From assembly GCA_910584215.1 (NCBI GenBank), contig CAJTYI010000014.1, forward strand, positions 1 through 41,521: a stretch of DNA of 41,521 nt, written 5' to 3'. The stretch comes from an uncultured Roseburia sp. GTDB lineage: Bacteria > Bacillota > Clostridia > Lachnospirales > Lachnospiraceae. The notes beneath the pieces were generated by a model. That model was given only the letters and a program-made list of their open reading frames with translations, was not told the origin of the DNA and made no database searches. Every line of letters starts with the position of its first letter. Position 1 is the stretch's first letter. Both the position numbers and the translations under genes were made by a program. Below are positions 25,711-33,550 of the stretch, piece by piece.

Positions 25711-25739
25711 TTGACATTCATGTAAAAACATTAAATAAT
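25711..25739 (+). promoter_or_regulatory. Probable chemoreceptor promoter
   Basis: A perfect TTGACA (25711-25716), 17 nt, then AATAAT (25734-25739), about 155 nt before the gene. A TATAAT at 25795-25800 lacks a matching -35. I saw no flagellar sigma-28-type sequence. Confidence 0.6.
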
Positions 25740-25892
25740 TATGAAATTTTATCAAAAAATGCAGACAAATAGGGAAGTTTGTACTATAATGGAAATAACA
25801 TGCATGTCTATTGACGCAGTGATAGCAGAACCGCAGCAGGACTAATTGCCAGATCTGTTGCACAGACTAAATTTGTACGGAGGTATATATTC

Positions 25893-27275
25893 ATGAAAAA
25901 CTGGAAAGACGTAAGCATCCGTGTTAAGGTTATGTTGCCAATCTGTCTGTTTATGTTAGTCGCAGTGGTATATTCCATCATCACCATACACGGTGTCAAA
26001 AGTATGCACAAAGATGCGCTGTCACTGGATTTGCAGGGAGCCGACGCCGCGGTAACGGCTGCCGTTGACAACATGATCGCAAGTCAGAAAGCGACGTACA
26101 ACTATATCATCATTGCCGCTGTCATATGCATCGTAAGCGGGATTGCAATATTTTTCTTCTGTATCTGGAATATCGACAAGAAAGTGACCTGGCGTCTGCG
26201 CACGCACATCAAAAAGCTGGACGATATTATCAGCAGCATTGAAGCCGGGGAGGGCGATCTGTCCCTACGCCTTATGGTATTAAATAAGGACGAGATGGGG
26301 CGTCTCGCCGCTGATGTCAACCGCTTCATCGACATTTTGGAACAGGTCATGCGCAAAATCAATATTGATTCCGCATCCTTGAGCACCATCGTACAAAACG
26401 TCACCGAAAAGGCGAACAATTCCAACAACAGCGCCTGCGACGTATCCGCCGTGGCGCAGCAGTTGTCCGCGACGATGGAGGAAGTGGCAAGCACTGTGGC
26501 GAGCGTAGATTCCAACGCCTCCCATGTTATGACGGAGCTTGACAATTTACATAAAACAACCGACGCGATCCTCTCCTATGCCAATGAGATGAAAAGAAGG
26601 GCGGGTTCCTTAGAACAGTCGGCAATGGACAACAAAAATGAGACCACAACCATGATCGCCCCGATTATCGAGAAGATCAAACAGGCCGTGGAAAACAGCA
26701 AGGAAATTGAGCGCGTCAACGCGCTCACCGACGAAATCCTCTCCATTTCCAGCCAGACCAATCTCCTGGCGCTTAACGCCTCCATAGAGGCCGCACGGGC
26801 CGGAGACGCCGGCAAAGGATTTGCGGTCGTGGCCGAAGAGATCAGACAATTAGCTGATTCCAGCCGCGAGACAGCCAACAACATTCAGGACATCAACAGC
26901 ATGGTTCTCGAATTGGTAAACGAATTGATTTCCAGCTCCAAAGAAATTACAGATTATATGGAAAAAACAATCCTGCCGGATTATGACAGCTTCGTATCCA
27001 GCGGCAAACAGTACAGCGACGACGCGGCGCATATCGACCGTGAGATGGTTCAATATGCGAAACAGTCGAATGAGATCACCGGTATGGTAACCGAGATCGC
27101 GACCGCAATCACCAACATCACCAAAGCGGTAGACGAAGGCGCCAGCGGCGTATCCAACGTAGCAGAAAGCATTCAGACACTGGTGTCCGAGATCACGGTA
27201 ATCAACGCGGAGATGACGGAGAACAACGAGATCGCGGGAAGCCTTAAGGAAGAAGCAAATCGCTTCAAGTTATGA
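25893..27275 (+). CDS. Methyl-accepting chemotaxis protein with a minimal outer domain
   Basis: A 460-residue membrane chemoreceptor that controls the CheA kinase. TM1 is about 12-33 and TM2 about 71-92. Only about 37 residues lie between them, far too short for a normal ligand-binding domain. A HAMP domain follows (about 93-147), then the long signalling coiled coil. The conserved tip SSQTNLLALNASIEAARAG (286-304) and GFAVVAEEIRQLADSS are intact, so it should couple to CheW/CheA. It may sense membrane or internal signals, or work with a partner protein. CGGAGG lies nine bases before the ATG. It is divergent from the GH2 protein gene; shared control is possible. No other chemotaxis gene is in the window. 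Confidence 0.93.
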   Translation: MKNWKDVSIRVKVMLPICLFMLVAVVYSIITIHGVKSMHKDALSLDLQGADAAVTAAVDNMIASQKATYNYIIIAAVICIVSGIAIFFFCIWNIDKKVTWRLRTHIKKLDDIISSIEAGEGDLSLRLMVLNKDEMGRLAADVNRFIDILEQVMRKINIDSASLSTIVQNVTEKANNSNNSACDVSAVAQQLSATMEEVASTVASVDSNASHVMTELDNLHKTTDAILSYANEMKRRAGSLEQSAMDNKNETTTMIAPIIEKIKQAVENSKEIERVNALTDEILSISSQTNLLALNASIEAARAGDAGKGFAVVAEEIRQLADSSRETANNIQDINSMVLELVNELISSSKEITDYMEKTILPDYDSFVSSGKQYSDDAAHIDREMVQYAKQSNEITGMVTEIATAITNITKAVDEGASGVSNVAESIQTLVSEITVINAEMTENNEIAGSLKEEANRFKL

Positions 27276-27306
27276 TATAAATCGTTGTGATTTTTACCTG
27301 ACACTC

Positions 27307-27342
27307 AAAAATAGGAGGAGACTACGCGTCTCCTCCTATTTT
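27307..27342. terminator. Bidirectional terminator overlapping the thiD stop codon
   Basis: TAGGAGGAGAC (27312-27322) pairs with GTCTCCTCCTA (27328-27338) around a 5-nt loop. It is flanked by A-run 27307-27311 and T-run 27339-27342. It serves the convergent chemoreceptor and thiD genes. The half at 27328-27342 lies within thiD and encodes its last residues, and the loop holds its stop codon (27322-27324 region). Confidence 0.88.
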
Positions 27343-28113
27343 ATATCCATGATTCAGCGGCCCGCTGCCGGCCCCCAGGTCAAGCATCGACGAGAGCGCG
27401 CCGGACACATACTGCTTCGCCCGCTCCACCGCCTGTTGCAGCGAAAATCCTTTGGCCAGGTTCGCCGCTATCGCGCTCGATAACGTGCAGCCTGTGCCGT
27501 GCGCATTGGGATTTTGGATGCGCTCTCCCCGAAACCAGCGGCATGCGCCATCGACATACAGCAGATCGTCGGCCGTATCTGTCTGATGCCCGCCTTTTAC
27601 CAATACCGCACAGCGATATTTTTGAAACATCTTCTGTGCCGCCCGCACCATATCGTCCTCGCCCTGGATGGAAATACCGCTTAAAATCTCCGCCTCCGGA
27701 ATATTGGGGGTGATCACCGCCGCGAGCGGAAGCAGTCTTTCCTCGTAGAGCAAGAGCGCCTCCTCCTCGAACAATCTGCGGCCGCTGCTCGATGCCATCA
27801 CCGTATCCACCACAATATTGCGGGCATGGTATTGCTCCAATTTCTCCGCGATTTTGTCGATCAAACCGCCGGCAGCAACCATACCAATCTTGACCGCATC
27901 CGGGTAGATATCCGTAAACACCGCGGTAAGCTGTTGGTCCAAAAATTCCCGCGATACCTCCATAACTCCGGTAATCCCCACCGTATTCTGTGCAGTCAGC
28001 GCAGTGACTGCGCTCATCGCATAGACCCCGTTGCAGAGCATCGTCTTGATATCCGCCTGAATACCCGCACCGCCGCTGCAATCGCTTCCGGCGATCGTTA
28101 ATGCCGTCCTCAT
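27322..28113 (-). CDS. thiD: Hydroxymethylpyrimidine/phosphomethylpyrimidine kinase
   Basis: ThiD phosphorylates HMP and then HMP-phosphate to give the pyrimidine half of thiamine. The 263-residue protein starts MRTALTIAGSDCSGGAGIQAD, the ribokinase-fold hallmark of the family. VVDTVMASSSG, ITPNIPEAEIL, VLVKGGH and NAHGTGCTLSSAIAANLA (anion hole and catalytic Asp/Cys region of the family) are all present. The start at 28113 has GGAGGGG about six bases upstream; the frame is open to 28242, but that extension has no family resemblance. It lies 43 nt after the ABC ATPase gene, as the last gene of a probable HMP uptake and salvage operon. The final codons form part of the terminator. Confidence 0.95.
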   Translation of the reverse strand: MRTALTIAGSDCSGGAGIQADIKTMLCNGVYAMSAVTALTAQNTVGITGVMEVSREFLDQQLTAVFTDIYPDAVKIGMVAAGGLIDKIAEKLEQYHARNIVVDTVMASSSGRRLFEEEALLLYEERLLPLAAVITPNIPEAEILSGISIQGEDDMVRAAQKMFQKYRCAVLVKGGHQTDTADDLLYVDGACRWFRGERIQNPNAHGTGCTLSSAIAANLAKGFSLQQAVERAKQYVSGALSSMLDLGAGSGPLNHGYKIGGDA

Positions 28114-28156
28114 ATACTGCCCCTCCTGCCGCCCCATTTGCCGGCCTTTTCCTGAA

Positions 28157-28810
28157 TCATTGCCTCTCCCTTTTGTACCGCAACGCCAGTTTGTCCAAAA
28201 CCAGCAGTTCTCCCCCAAATGCGCCGGCTTCCTCGGCGTCATGCGTCACGATCACGGTTGTGCGGTTCCCCCTGTACTTTTTGATATAAGCAATGGCTTC
28301 TTCCTTGGTCGCCGCGTCCAGTTCTTTCAACGGTTCATCCATCAATAACAGCTTGCTCTCAGACATCAGCGCGCGCACGATCGCCACCCGCCGTTTCATG
28401 CCCCCGGAAAACGAGGACACTTTTTTATCCGACGCCTCATCAAGCCCCACCTCAAGCAAATGGCGGCCGATATCTGACTGATCACATCCGCTAAAATACC
28501 CTCTGCCGCAGCCCAGCCGCACATTGGTCTCCGCCGAAAAATCCTCACAAAGGCGGTTCTCCTGAAAGACCATGGAGATCTCTTTTCGTTCTATCCCCCG
28601 TATACGGCCGCGCTGGGGCTTCAACTGTCCGGTAAGAAGCTTTAAGAGCGTCGTTTTCCCGCAGCCGGAAGCGCCCATGACATTAAGAATTTCTCCCTCT
28701 CTCAGAAGGTATGAAAAATCGTCAAAAATCTTCCCGCTGCCCGCTGCCCGCTCTGCGGCTTTTCCCCCTATTTGATAAGCAAAATCTATGTGTACCAGCT
28801 CTATATCCAT
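28157..28810 (-). CDS. ABC transporter ATP-binding protein (probable thiamine-precursor uptake)
   Basis: A 217-residue ATPase subunit of an import system. Walker A is GASGCGKTT (46-54), the Q-loop Q83 lies in VFQEN, the signature SSFSGGMKRR starts at 132, Walker B is LLLMDEP (154-160) and the switch histidine is H190. It is slightly shorter than usual (about 240-250), with a compact C-terminus. It groups by context and form with the nitrate/sulfonate/taurine/HMP-type ATPases (SsuB, ThiZ). AGAGGG lies close upstream of its ATG. Neighbours are the permease on one side and thiD on the other, so HMP or formylaminopyrimidine transport is the best guess. Confidence 0.9.
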   Translation of the reverse strand: MDIELVHIDFAYQIGGKAAERAAGSGKIFDDFSYLLREGEILNVMGASGCGKTTLLKLLTGQLKPQRGRIRGIERKEISMVFQENRLCEDFSAETNVRLGCGRGYFSGCDQSDIGRHLLEVGLDEASDKKVSSFSGGMKRRVAIVRALMSESKLLLMDEPLKELDAATKEEAIAYIKKYRGNRTTVIVTHDAEEAGAFGGELLVLDKLALRYKRERQ

Positions 28811-28840
28811 TTTTCCCTCTCATTTCACCTCGCGCGTGCA

Positions 28841-29650
28841 CTAGCGTCCTCTGGCATGAGCCTTAGAAACGCTTTTCACGCCCTGTTCCAAATTCTGATA
28901 CACACCGCGCAGCGTCACAACTGCTAACTTCTCGGTCCATACACTGATACACACCAGCACGAACGTCCACGCGAACAGTTCCGGTGTCGCGAGGTAAATC
29001 TTGGCGTTATAGATCATCTTACCGATGGAACCGTCGGGCACACCGATCACTTCCGCCGCAATGCCGGCTTTAAAGGCCATCCCAATCGAAATCTCAAACG
29101 CCGCAAACAGGTACGGCCTAAGCTGCGGCAGATACACGGCGAGCAGCTTTTGTGCCGGCCTCATGCCAAACAGCCGCGCCATCTCAAGAAGTTTTCCATC
29201 CATGCTGCGCAGCCCGTTCAAAAGATTTGAATACACGACCACAAGCACCATCAGAAAACTGATAAACGCGGAAAGGTTTTTCGCGCTCAGCCAGACAAGG
29301 CAGAGAATGATAAAGGACACCACAGGAGTTGCCTTCAGCACCGCCATATAAGGCCACAGCAGCACTTCCAGCACACGAAACCGTGCGGCGAGCACAGCCA
29401 GAAGCGTTCCGAAAAACAGTCCCAGAAAAAAACCACTCGCAATTCGAAGCAGCGAAAACCATATCGTGCGAAGCCATGCGCCGTCAGACAAGATATCGCC
29501 CAAAGCAGCAACTACCTCCAACGGCGACGCCAGCAGAATCTTTTGGTCGAGCGCCATCGCCGCCATCTGCCAGACCAAAAGAGCGGCGGCTACTGCCGCC
29601 GCTTTTTCCAAATACAGTTTGCGCTTTCTACAGTCCATAATAGAAGTCAT
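28841..29650 (-). CDS. ABC transporter permease (SsuC/ThiX type)
   Basis: A membrane subunit with about six hydrophobic helices and the binding-protein-dependent permease coupling loop (EMARLFGMRPAQKLLAVYLP, then the helix-rich AFEISIGMAFKAGIAAEVIG). The start is uncertain: ATG codons at 29650 and 29638 both lie inside the 3' end of the binding-protein gene, and neither has a clear ribosome site, so translation is probably coupled to that gene. The frame is open to 29716, but the extra residues do not look like a permease N-terminus. It works with the ATPase and the lipoprotein encoded next to it. Confidence 0.88.
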   Translation of the reverse strand: MTSIMDCRKRKLYLEKAAAVAAALLVWQMAAMALDQKILLASPLEVVAALGDILSDGAWLRTIWFSLLRIASGFFLGLFFGTLLAVLAARFRVLEVLLWPYMAVLKATPVVSFIILCLVWLSAKNLSAFISFLMVLVVVYSNLLNGLRSMDGKLLEMARLFGMRPAQKLLAVYLPQLRPYLFAAFEISIGMAFKAGIAAEVIGVPDGSIGKMIYNAKIYLATPELFAWTFVLVCISVWTEKLAVVTLRGVYQNLEQGVKSVSKAHARGR

Positions 29651-30734
29651 CGGCAGGCAGTGTGCCGCCCACACTCGCCGGATTTTGATCATAGAGTACC
29701 TGCAGGAAGCCGCCAAGAGCCTCTTTCATCTCCTGACCGGCAAGAAATGTGATATTGCAGTTTGGCAGAGCTGCTTTGGCGATATCGGCTTTGACGATAT
29801 CGAGCTCTTCCACCATACCAGACGCCTGTTCTACCTCACTGTTGACAAATGTAACCGACGCCTGGTATTCCTCCAAAAATGTGGAAACAAGCGCGGGATG
29901 CTCGCTGACAAAATCGGCACGCGCCACCAAAACGCCGGTAATCAGCGCACTTTCGGCTCCCAATGCCTCCCACTGTTCATTCATATTCAAAGCAACACGC
30001 AGATTTTCTATTTTTGACTGCGCCACAGTCACAAACGGCTGCGGCAGCATGGCAATCACTTCTTCGGTCCCGGAAGCCATCAATGACACCACCTCTGTCG
30101 GCTCCGATTTCCACTCGATCGAAACGTCCGCATCCGGGTCCAGCCCGTTCTGCTGCAAGAGATAGCGCAGCGCGTACTCCGGCGTTGCGCCCTGTCCGGT
30201 GGCATAGATTGTCTTTCCTTTCAAATCCCCAATTGCTCCGACCGAATCCCCGGTATCTACAATGTAGGTCACGCCCAGTGTGTTGACCGCCAAAACCTGC
30301 ACCGCCCCCTCTGTTTTGTTGTAAAGTACGCTCGCAAGATTGCTCGGAACGGCAATCATATCGAGGTTTCCCTGTATCAATGCGGGGGTAAGCTCATCCG
30401 CCGCTGCCGCCAGCGTATAGTCGATCTCACATGCCGCCTCGTTCGCCGCGGCATCATGAAGAAGTTTTGCAAGTCCCATGGAAGTGGGTCCTTTTAAACC
30501 GCCCACGCGGATGACGGTATCGTCGGGCGCCGGCTCCTGCGTATCCGTAAACAGCTCTTCACGATCAGTCCGCTCCAGCGGATCAAGCGCAAGCATGTCG
30601 TCCGTCGTACTGCCTGACTCCGCAGACATATCGTCCGACTCTGCATTCTGCCTAACGCCGCATCCCGCCATCAGCGAGACACAGACTGCCACGCTCACCA
30701 CAACTGCCCAAAACTTCTTCATATCCATTACCAT
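29628..30734 (-). CDS. ABC transporter substrate-binding lipoprotein (NMT1/ThiY-like)
   Basis: About 368 residues. The N-terminus (MKKFWAVVVSVAVCVSL) ends in the lipobox LMAGC, so it is a lipoprotein anchored outside the membrane. An acidic, Ser/Asp-rich linker follows. The mature part has the two-lobe form of the NMT1/SsuA family (IRVGGLKGPTSMGLAKLL, then GKTIYATGQGATPEYALRYLL). With thiD and the permease/ATPase pair it probably binds a thiamine pyrimidine precursor; sulfonates or nitrate are alternatives. Possible starts are GTG 30743, ATG 30734 and ATG 30722; AAGG eight bases upstream favours 30734. I see no TPP riboswitch ahead of it, because the lysozyme gene ends only 25 nt away. Confidence 0.86.
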   Translation of the reverse strand: MVMDMKKFWAVVVSVAVCVSLMAGCGVRQNAESDDMSAESGSTTDDMLALDPLERTDREELFTDTQEPAPDDTVIRVGGLKGPTSMGLAKLLHDAAANEAACEIDYTLAAAADELTPALIQGNLDMIAVPSNLASVLYNKTEGAVQVLAVNTLGVTYIVDTGDSVGAIGDLKGKTIYATGQGATPEYALRYLLQQNGLDPDADVSIEWKSEPTEVVSLMASGTEEVIAMLPQPFVTVAQSKIENLRVALNMNEQWEALGAESALITGVLVARADFVSEHPALVSTFLEEYQASVTFVNSEVEQASGMVEELDIVKADIAKAALPNCNITFLAGQEMKEALGGFLQVLYDQNPASVGGTLPADDFYYGL

Positions 30735-30759
30735 GCCTTTCACCTTAATTAATATCTCT

Positions 30760-31233
30760 TTATGCTGATTTTATAAATAATGCCTGCTCTTCTTTCCTGC
30801 GCCTTGTCAACCCTGCGGACACTCTGCCGCCGGCCTTATTGTACAAAAGAATCTTCTCCGCAATAGCGGAAGCATCTCTGCCCTCCACCAGCCTTTGCAG
30901 ATTGCTGCTCCCACAGTTAAAACAAAAGCTTGTCAGGGCATCAAACTGGTTTTGTGTGAGCTGAAACGCAATCAACCCGCACCGGACACACTCGTTGACA
31001 CACGCGCCGTACTTTTTGAGGTCCTGCGCCAGCAGCGCCTTGGCCTCCTCCTTCGAGTTCAGCCGGTCTCCCTGTCTGACGCCTGCAGTATGGCCGTATC
31101 CGATCGTCCATACGCCCGCTGGGCAAAGATAAGCTTCCAGGCAGCACCCCTCGAACTTAGCTATCAGCTCAACGCCATTCATTGAAACGGACATTTCCAC
31201 GTTTTCCGCCACATCTTGTTTATCCACAATCAT
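30760..31233 (-). CDS. GH24 phage-type lysozyme (endolysin-like)
   Basis: A lysozyme of about 157 residues that cuts peptidoglycan glycan strands. Counting from the longest frame, the active site reads E34 (KFEG), C43 and T49 in LCPAGVWTIGYGHT, the E-x8-C/D-x5-T pattern of phage endolysins. QNQFDALTSFCFNCG and GGRVSAGLTRRRKEE are also family motifs. No signal peptide or SAR anchor is seen, and no holin or phage gene is near, so export is unexplained. The start is uncertain: ATG 31233 with AGGAGAG upstream is chosen; GTG 31227 (GGGAGG six bases upstream) and GTG 31251 are alternatives. It ends just ahead of the binding-lipoprotein gene and may be co-transcribed. Probably a phage-derived gene that was kept. 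Confidence 0.88.
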   Translation of the reverse strand: MIVDKQDVAENVEMSVSMNGVELIAKFEGCCLEAYLCPAGVWTIGYGHTAGVRQGDRLNSKEEAKALLAQDLKKYGACVNECVRCGLIAFQLTQNQFDALTSFCFNCGSSNLQRLVEGRDASAIAEKILLYNKAGGRVSAGLTRRRKEEQALFIKSA

Positions 31234-31478
31234 CCTCCCACTCTCCTGCACATCCTGTCAATTGTTTTATGTGGCGTTTGCCCATTAAACATTTTAAAAC
31301 AATACTGCTGCAAAATCAATGTGCAAATCATTTTTCTGCACTGCTTGTCCATACCTGTTCTCCTTTCGTTCGTTTGCTGTGTCTTTGGTACAAACAATAT
31401 TCTACAGGTTTCAAACGGGCAGTTCAGCAAATTGGGACAAATGTAGCGCCATAAACGGACGAAAACGGGCGTGTATTT

Positions 31479-33482
31479 TTACCTTCCGGGCGTCTGATTG
31501 GACGGCGGGAGACAGGTCTGATCTTTACAGACATAGTAAGTGGTCCGATGATTCAAAACACGGTAATCTTTTGTGGGGTGTTTTAACAATGTGACGTCGG
31601 CATAGAGCGGCATCCGGCCAAGTCCCTCGTCAGTCGGCTCTGTTTCCCGTTCTTTTTGACTTCCCTGCTCTCCGCCCGCCAAGACAACCGTGATCTTCTG
31701 TGGTGGAAAATCGTAAAACAATTTTGCGATCAGAAACATGCTGTGCGCCGCAGGATATTGCCTGGCCTCTCCGGCGAGAAACGCGAGCTGTCCTTGGGCT
31801 GCCCTGGCGTATGTGTCCGATGGCAGCAGCTGTGACAGGCGCACGAGACAGTAAGCCATCACGGAGTTGCCGCTCGGCAGCGCACCGTCATAAGTCTCCT
31901 TCGGCCTCACAATAAGGCTGTCGTTTTTTGCTCCGCTCAGGAAATATCCTCTCCCGCTCTCGTCGCCAAACTGCCGCCCGGCTTCGTCGCAGATCATGGC
32001 GGCCCGCTTTAAATATGCAGAATCGAGCGTCGCCTCATAGAGTGAGATTTGCGCCGCCGCATAATAGGCATAATCATCCAGAAAGCCATTGACCGAGGGC
32101 GCATGTCCTCTGCAGCTCGCATAGAGGTTGTCGCCGTTTACAAGATGTTGTTCGATAAACCGCCCGGCCCGCTCTGCTGCCCGAAGATACGCGCACTCCT
32201 TTGTCACGCGGTAGAGCACCGATAATGCGCAGATCGTCAGAGCATTCCAGGAGGTGAGCACCTTATCGTCGAGGTGCAGCTTTGCGCGCTTTTTTCGGTA
32301 GTCATACAGGAGCTTCTTTTCTTTATCAAAAGCAGCCGATATCGCGCCGCCGTTTAACAGGTTTGGTATATTTTTCCCCTCGAAATTCCCCTGCTCTGTG
32401 ATGCCAAAACAGGCGCAAAACGCAGCCCCGCGTTCCCGCCCCAGTATCTGCTTGATTTCCGCATGGCCCCAGACATAATATTTTCCTTCCTCGCCCTCGC
32501 TGTCGGCATCCTGGGCGGAAAAAAATTCTCCCTCTTCTCCGCACATTTCCCGCAAGAGATAGGATGCCGTCTGCCTTGCCGTATCCAAAAAAAGCTCTTC
32601 TCCCGACGCCTCATACGCCACCGCATACGCCAGAATCAACAGTGCGTTGTCATACAGCATTTTTTCAAAATGAGGCACGAGATAAGCCGCATCGGTCGAA
32701 TACCTGGAAAAACCGGAACCGATCTGATCAAATATTCCGCCTCTGCGCATCTGAACCAGCGTCTTATACACCTGCTGCCATGCCGCGTCATCCTTTGAGA
32801 GCGCGGCAAAAAGTGTCAAAAAGATCAGATTGTGCGGCGTCGGAAATTTGGGCGCGCCTCCAAAACCACCGTTTTCCTCATCGAAACTTGCGGCAAACAG
32901 ATCAGCAGCCTGCCTGGCCAGGCGGTCTTTCTCCCCGTCGGAGCGACTCTGCTCACGGCTTCCACCGATGTCGCCTTTCTCCTGCCCAGCCTCAAGCTGC
33001 GCGAGTATCATCTCGGCCGACTCTAGAAGCCCCTCCCTGTTCGTCTCCCATTTATCGGCAATGGCGAGCAGTAGCTCGCGAAAACCCATTCTGCCATAAT
33101 GCGCCGCGGGCGGAAAATATGTTCCAGCAAAAAAAGGCTTTTGACCCGCGGTCATAAAGATGCTCATTGGCCAGCCCCCGTTCCCCGTAAAAGCCTGGCA
33201 GACTGCCATATAGACGCTGTCGACATCCGGCCTCTCCTCTCTGTCGACTTTGACCGACACAAAATACCGGTTGAGTATCTCTGCGATTTCTTCGTTTTCA
33301 AAACTCTCATGCGCCATGACATGACACCAGTGGCAGGTACTGTACCCGACACTCAAAAAGACCGGCTTATCTTCGCGCTCTGCCTTCTCAAATGCCTCCT
33401 TTCCCCACGGATACCACGCGACCGGATTGTCGGCGTGCTGTAACAGATAGGGGCTGCCCTGCCCCTTAAGATGATTGCTCAT
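31479..33482 (-). CDS. Thioredoxin-domain protein of the YyaL/SSP411 family (DUF255)
   Basis: A 667-residue protein with an N-terminal thioredoxin-like domain (about 1-165) followed by an alpha/alpha-toroid resembling six-hairpin glycosidases. The start NHLKGQGSPYLLQHADNPV, the CHWC site (C50-C53) and VDREERPDVDSVYM are family hallmarks. The C-terminal half contains GFSRYSTDAAYLVPHFEKML and SWNALTI. The biochemical role is not established; a redox or N-acylglucosamine-epimerase-like activity has been suggested by fold. AAAGGA lies just before the ATG. It faces the same way as the FAD/Rieske gene 68 nt upstream, so a redox-linked pair is possible. The 245-nt gap after it (31234-31478) holds nothing I recognise. 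Confidence 0.93.
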   Translation of the reverse strand: MSNHLKGQGSPYLLQHADNPVAWYPWGKEAFEKAEREDKPVFLSVGYSTCHWCHVMAHESFENEEIAEILNRYFVSVKVDREERPDVDSVYMAVCQAFTGNGGWPMSIFMTAGQKPFFAGTYFPPAAHYGRMGFRELLLAIADKWETNREGLLESAEMILAQLEAGQEKGDIGGSREQSRSDGEKDRLARQAADLFAASFDEENGGFGGAPKFPTPHNLIFLTLFAALSKDDAAWQQVYKTLVQMRRGGIFDQIGSGFSRYSTDAAYLVPHFEKMLYDNALLILAYAVAYEASGEELFLDTARQTASYLLREMCGEEGEFFSAQDADSEGEEGKYYVWGHAEIKQILGRERGAAFCACFGITEQGNFEGKNIPNLLNGGAISAAFDKEKKLLYDYRKKRAKLHLDDKVLTSWNALTICALSVLYRVTKECAYLRAAERAGRFIEQHLVNGDNLYASCRGHAPSVNGFLDDYAYYAAAQISLYEATLDSAYLKRAAMICDEAGRQFGDESGRGYFLSGAKNDSLIVRPKETYDGALPSGNSVMAYCLVRLSQLLPSDTYARAAQGQLAFLAGEARQYPAAHSMFLIAKLFYDFPPQKITVVLAGGEQGSQKERETEPTDEGLGRMPLYADVTLLKHPTKDYRVLNHRTTYYVCKDQTCLPPSNQTPGR

Positions 33483-33550
33483 AGATCCTTTCCCTTCCTG
33501 CCGTCATGACGGCCCGACTATATTTTTTGTTTCCCGCGGCAGACACAGAT

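Noticed and set aside
30760..31251. GH24 lysozyme as evidence of a prophage
   Set aside because: No holin, terminase, capsid, integrase or attachment repeats were seen around it.
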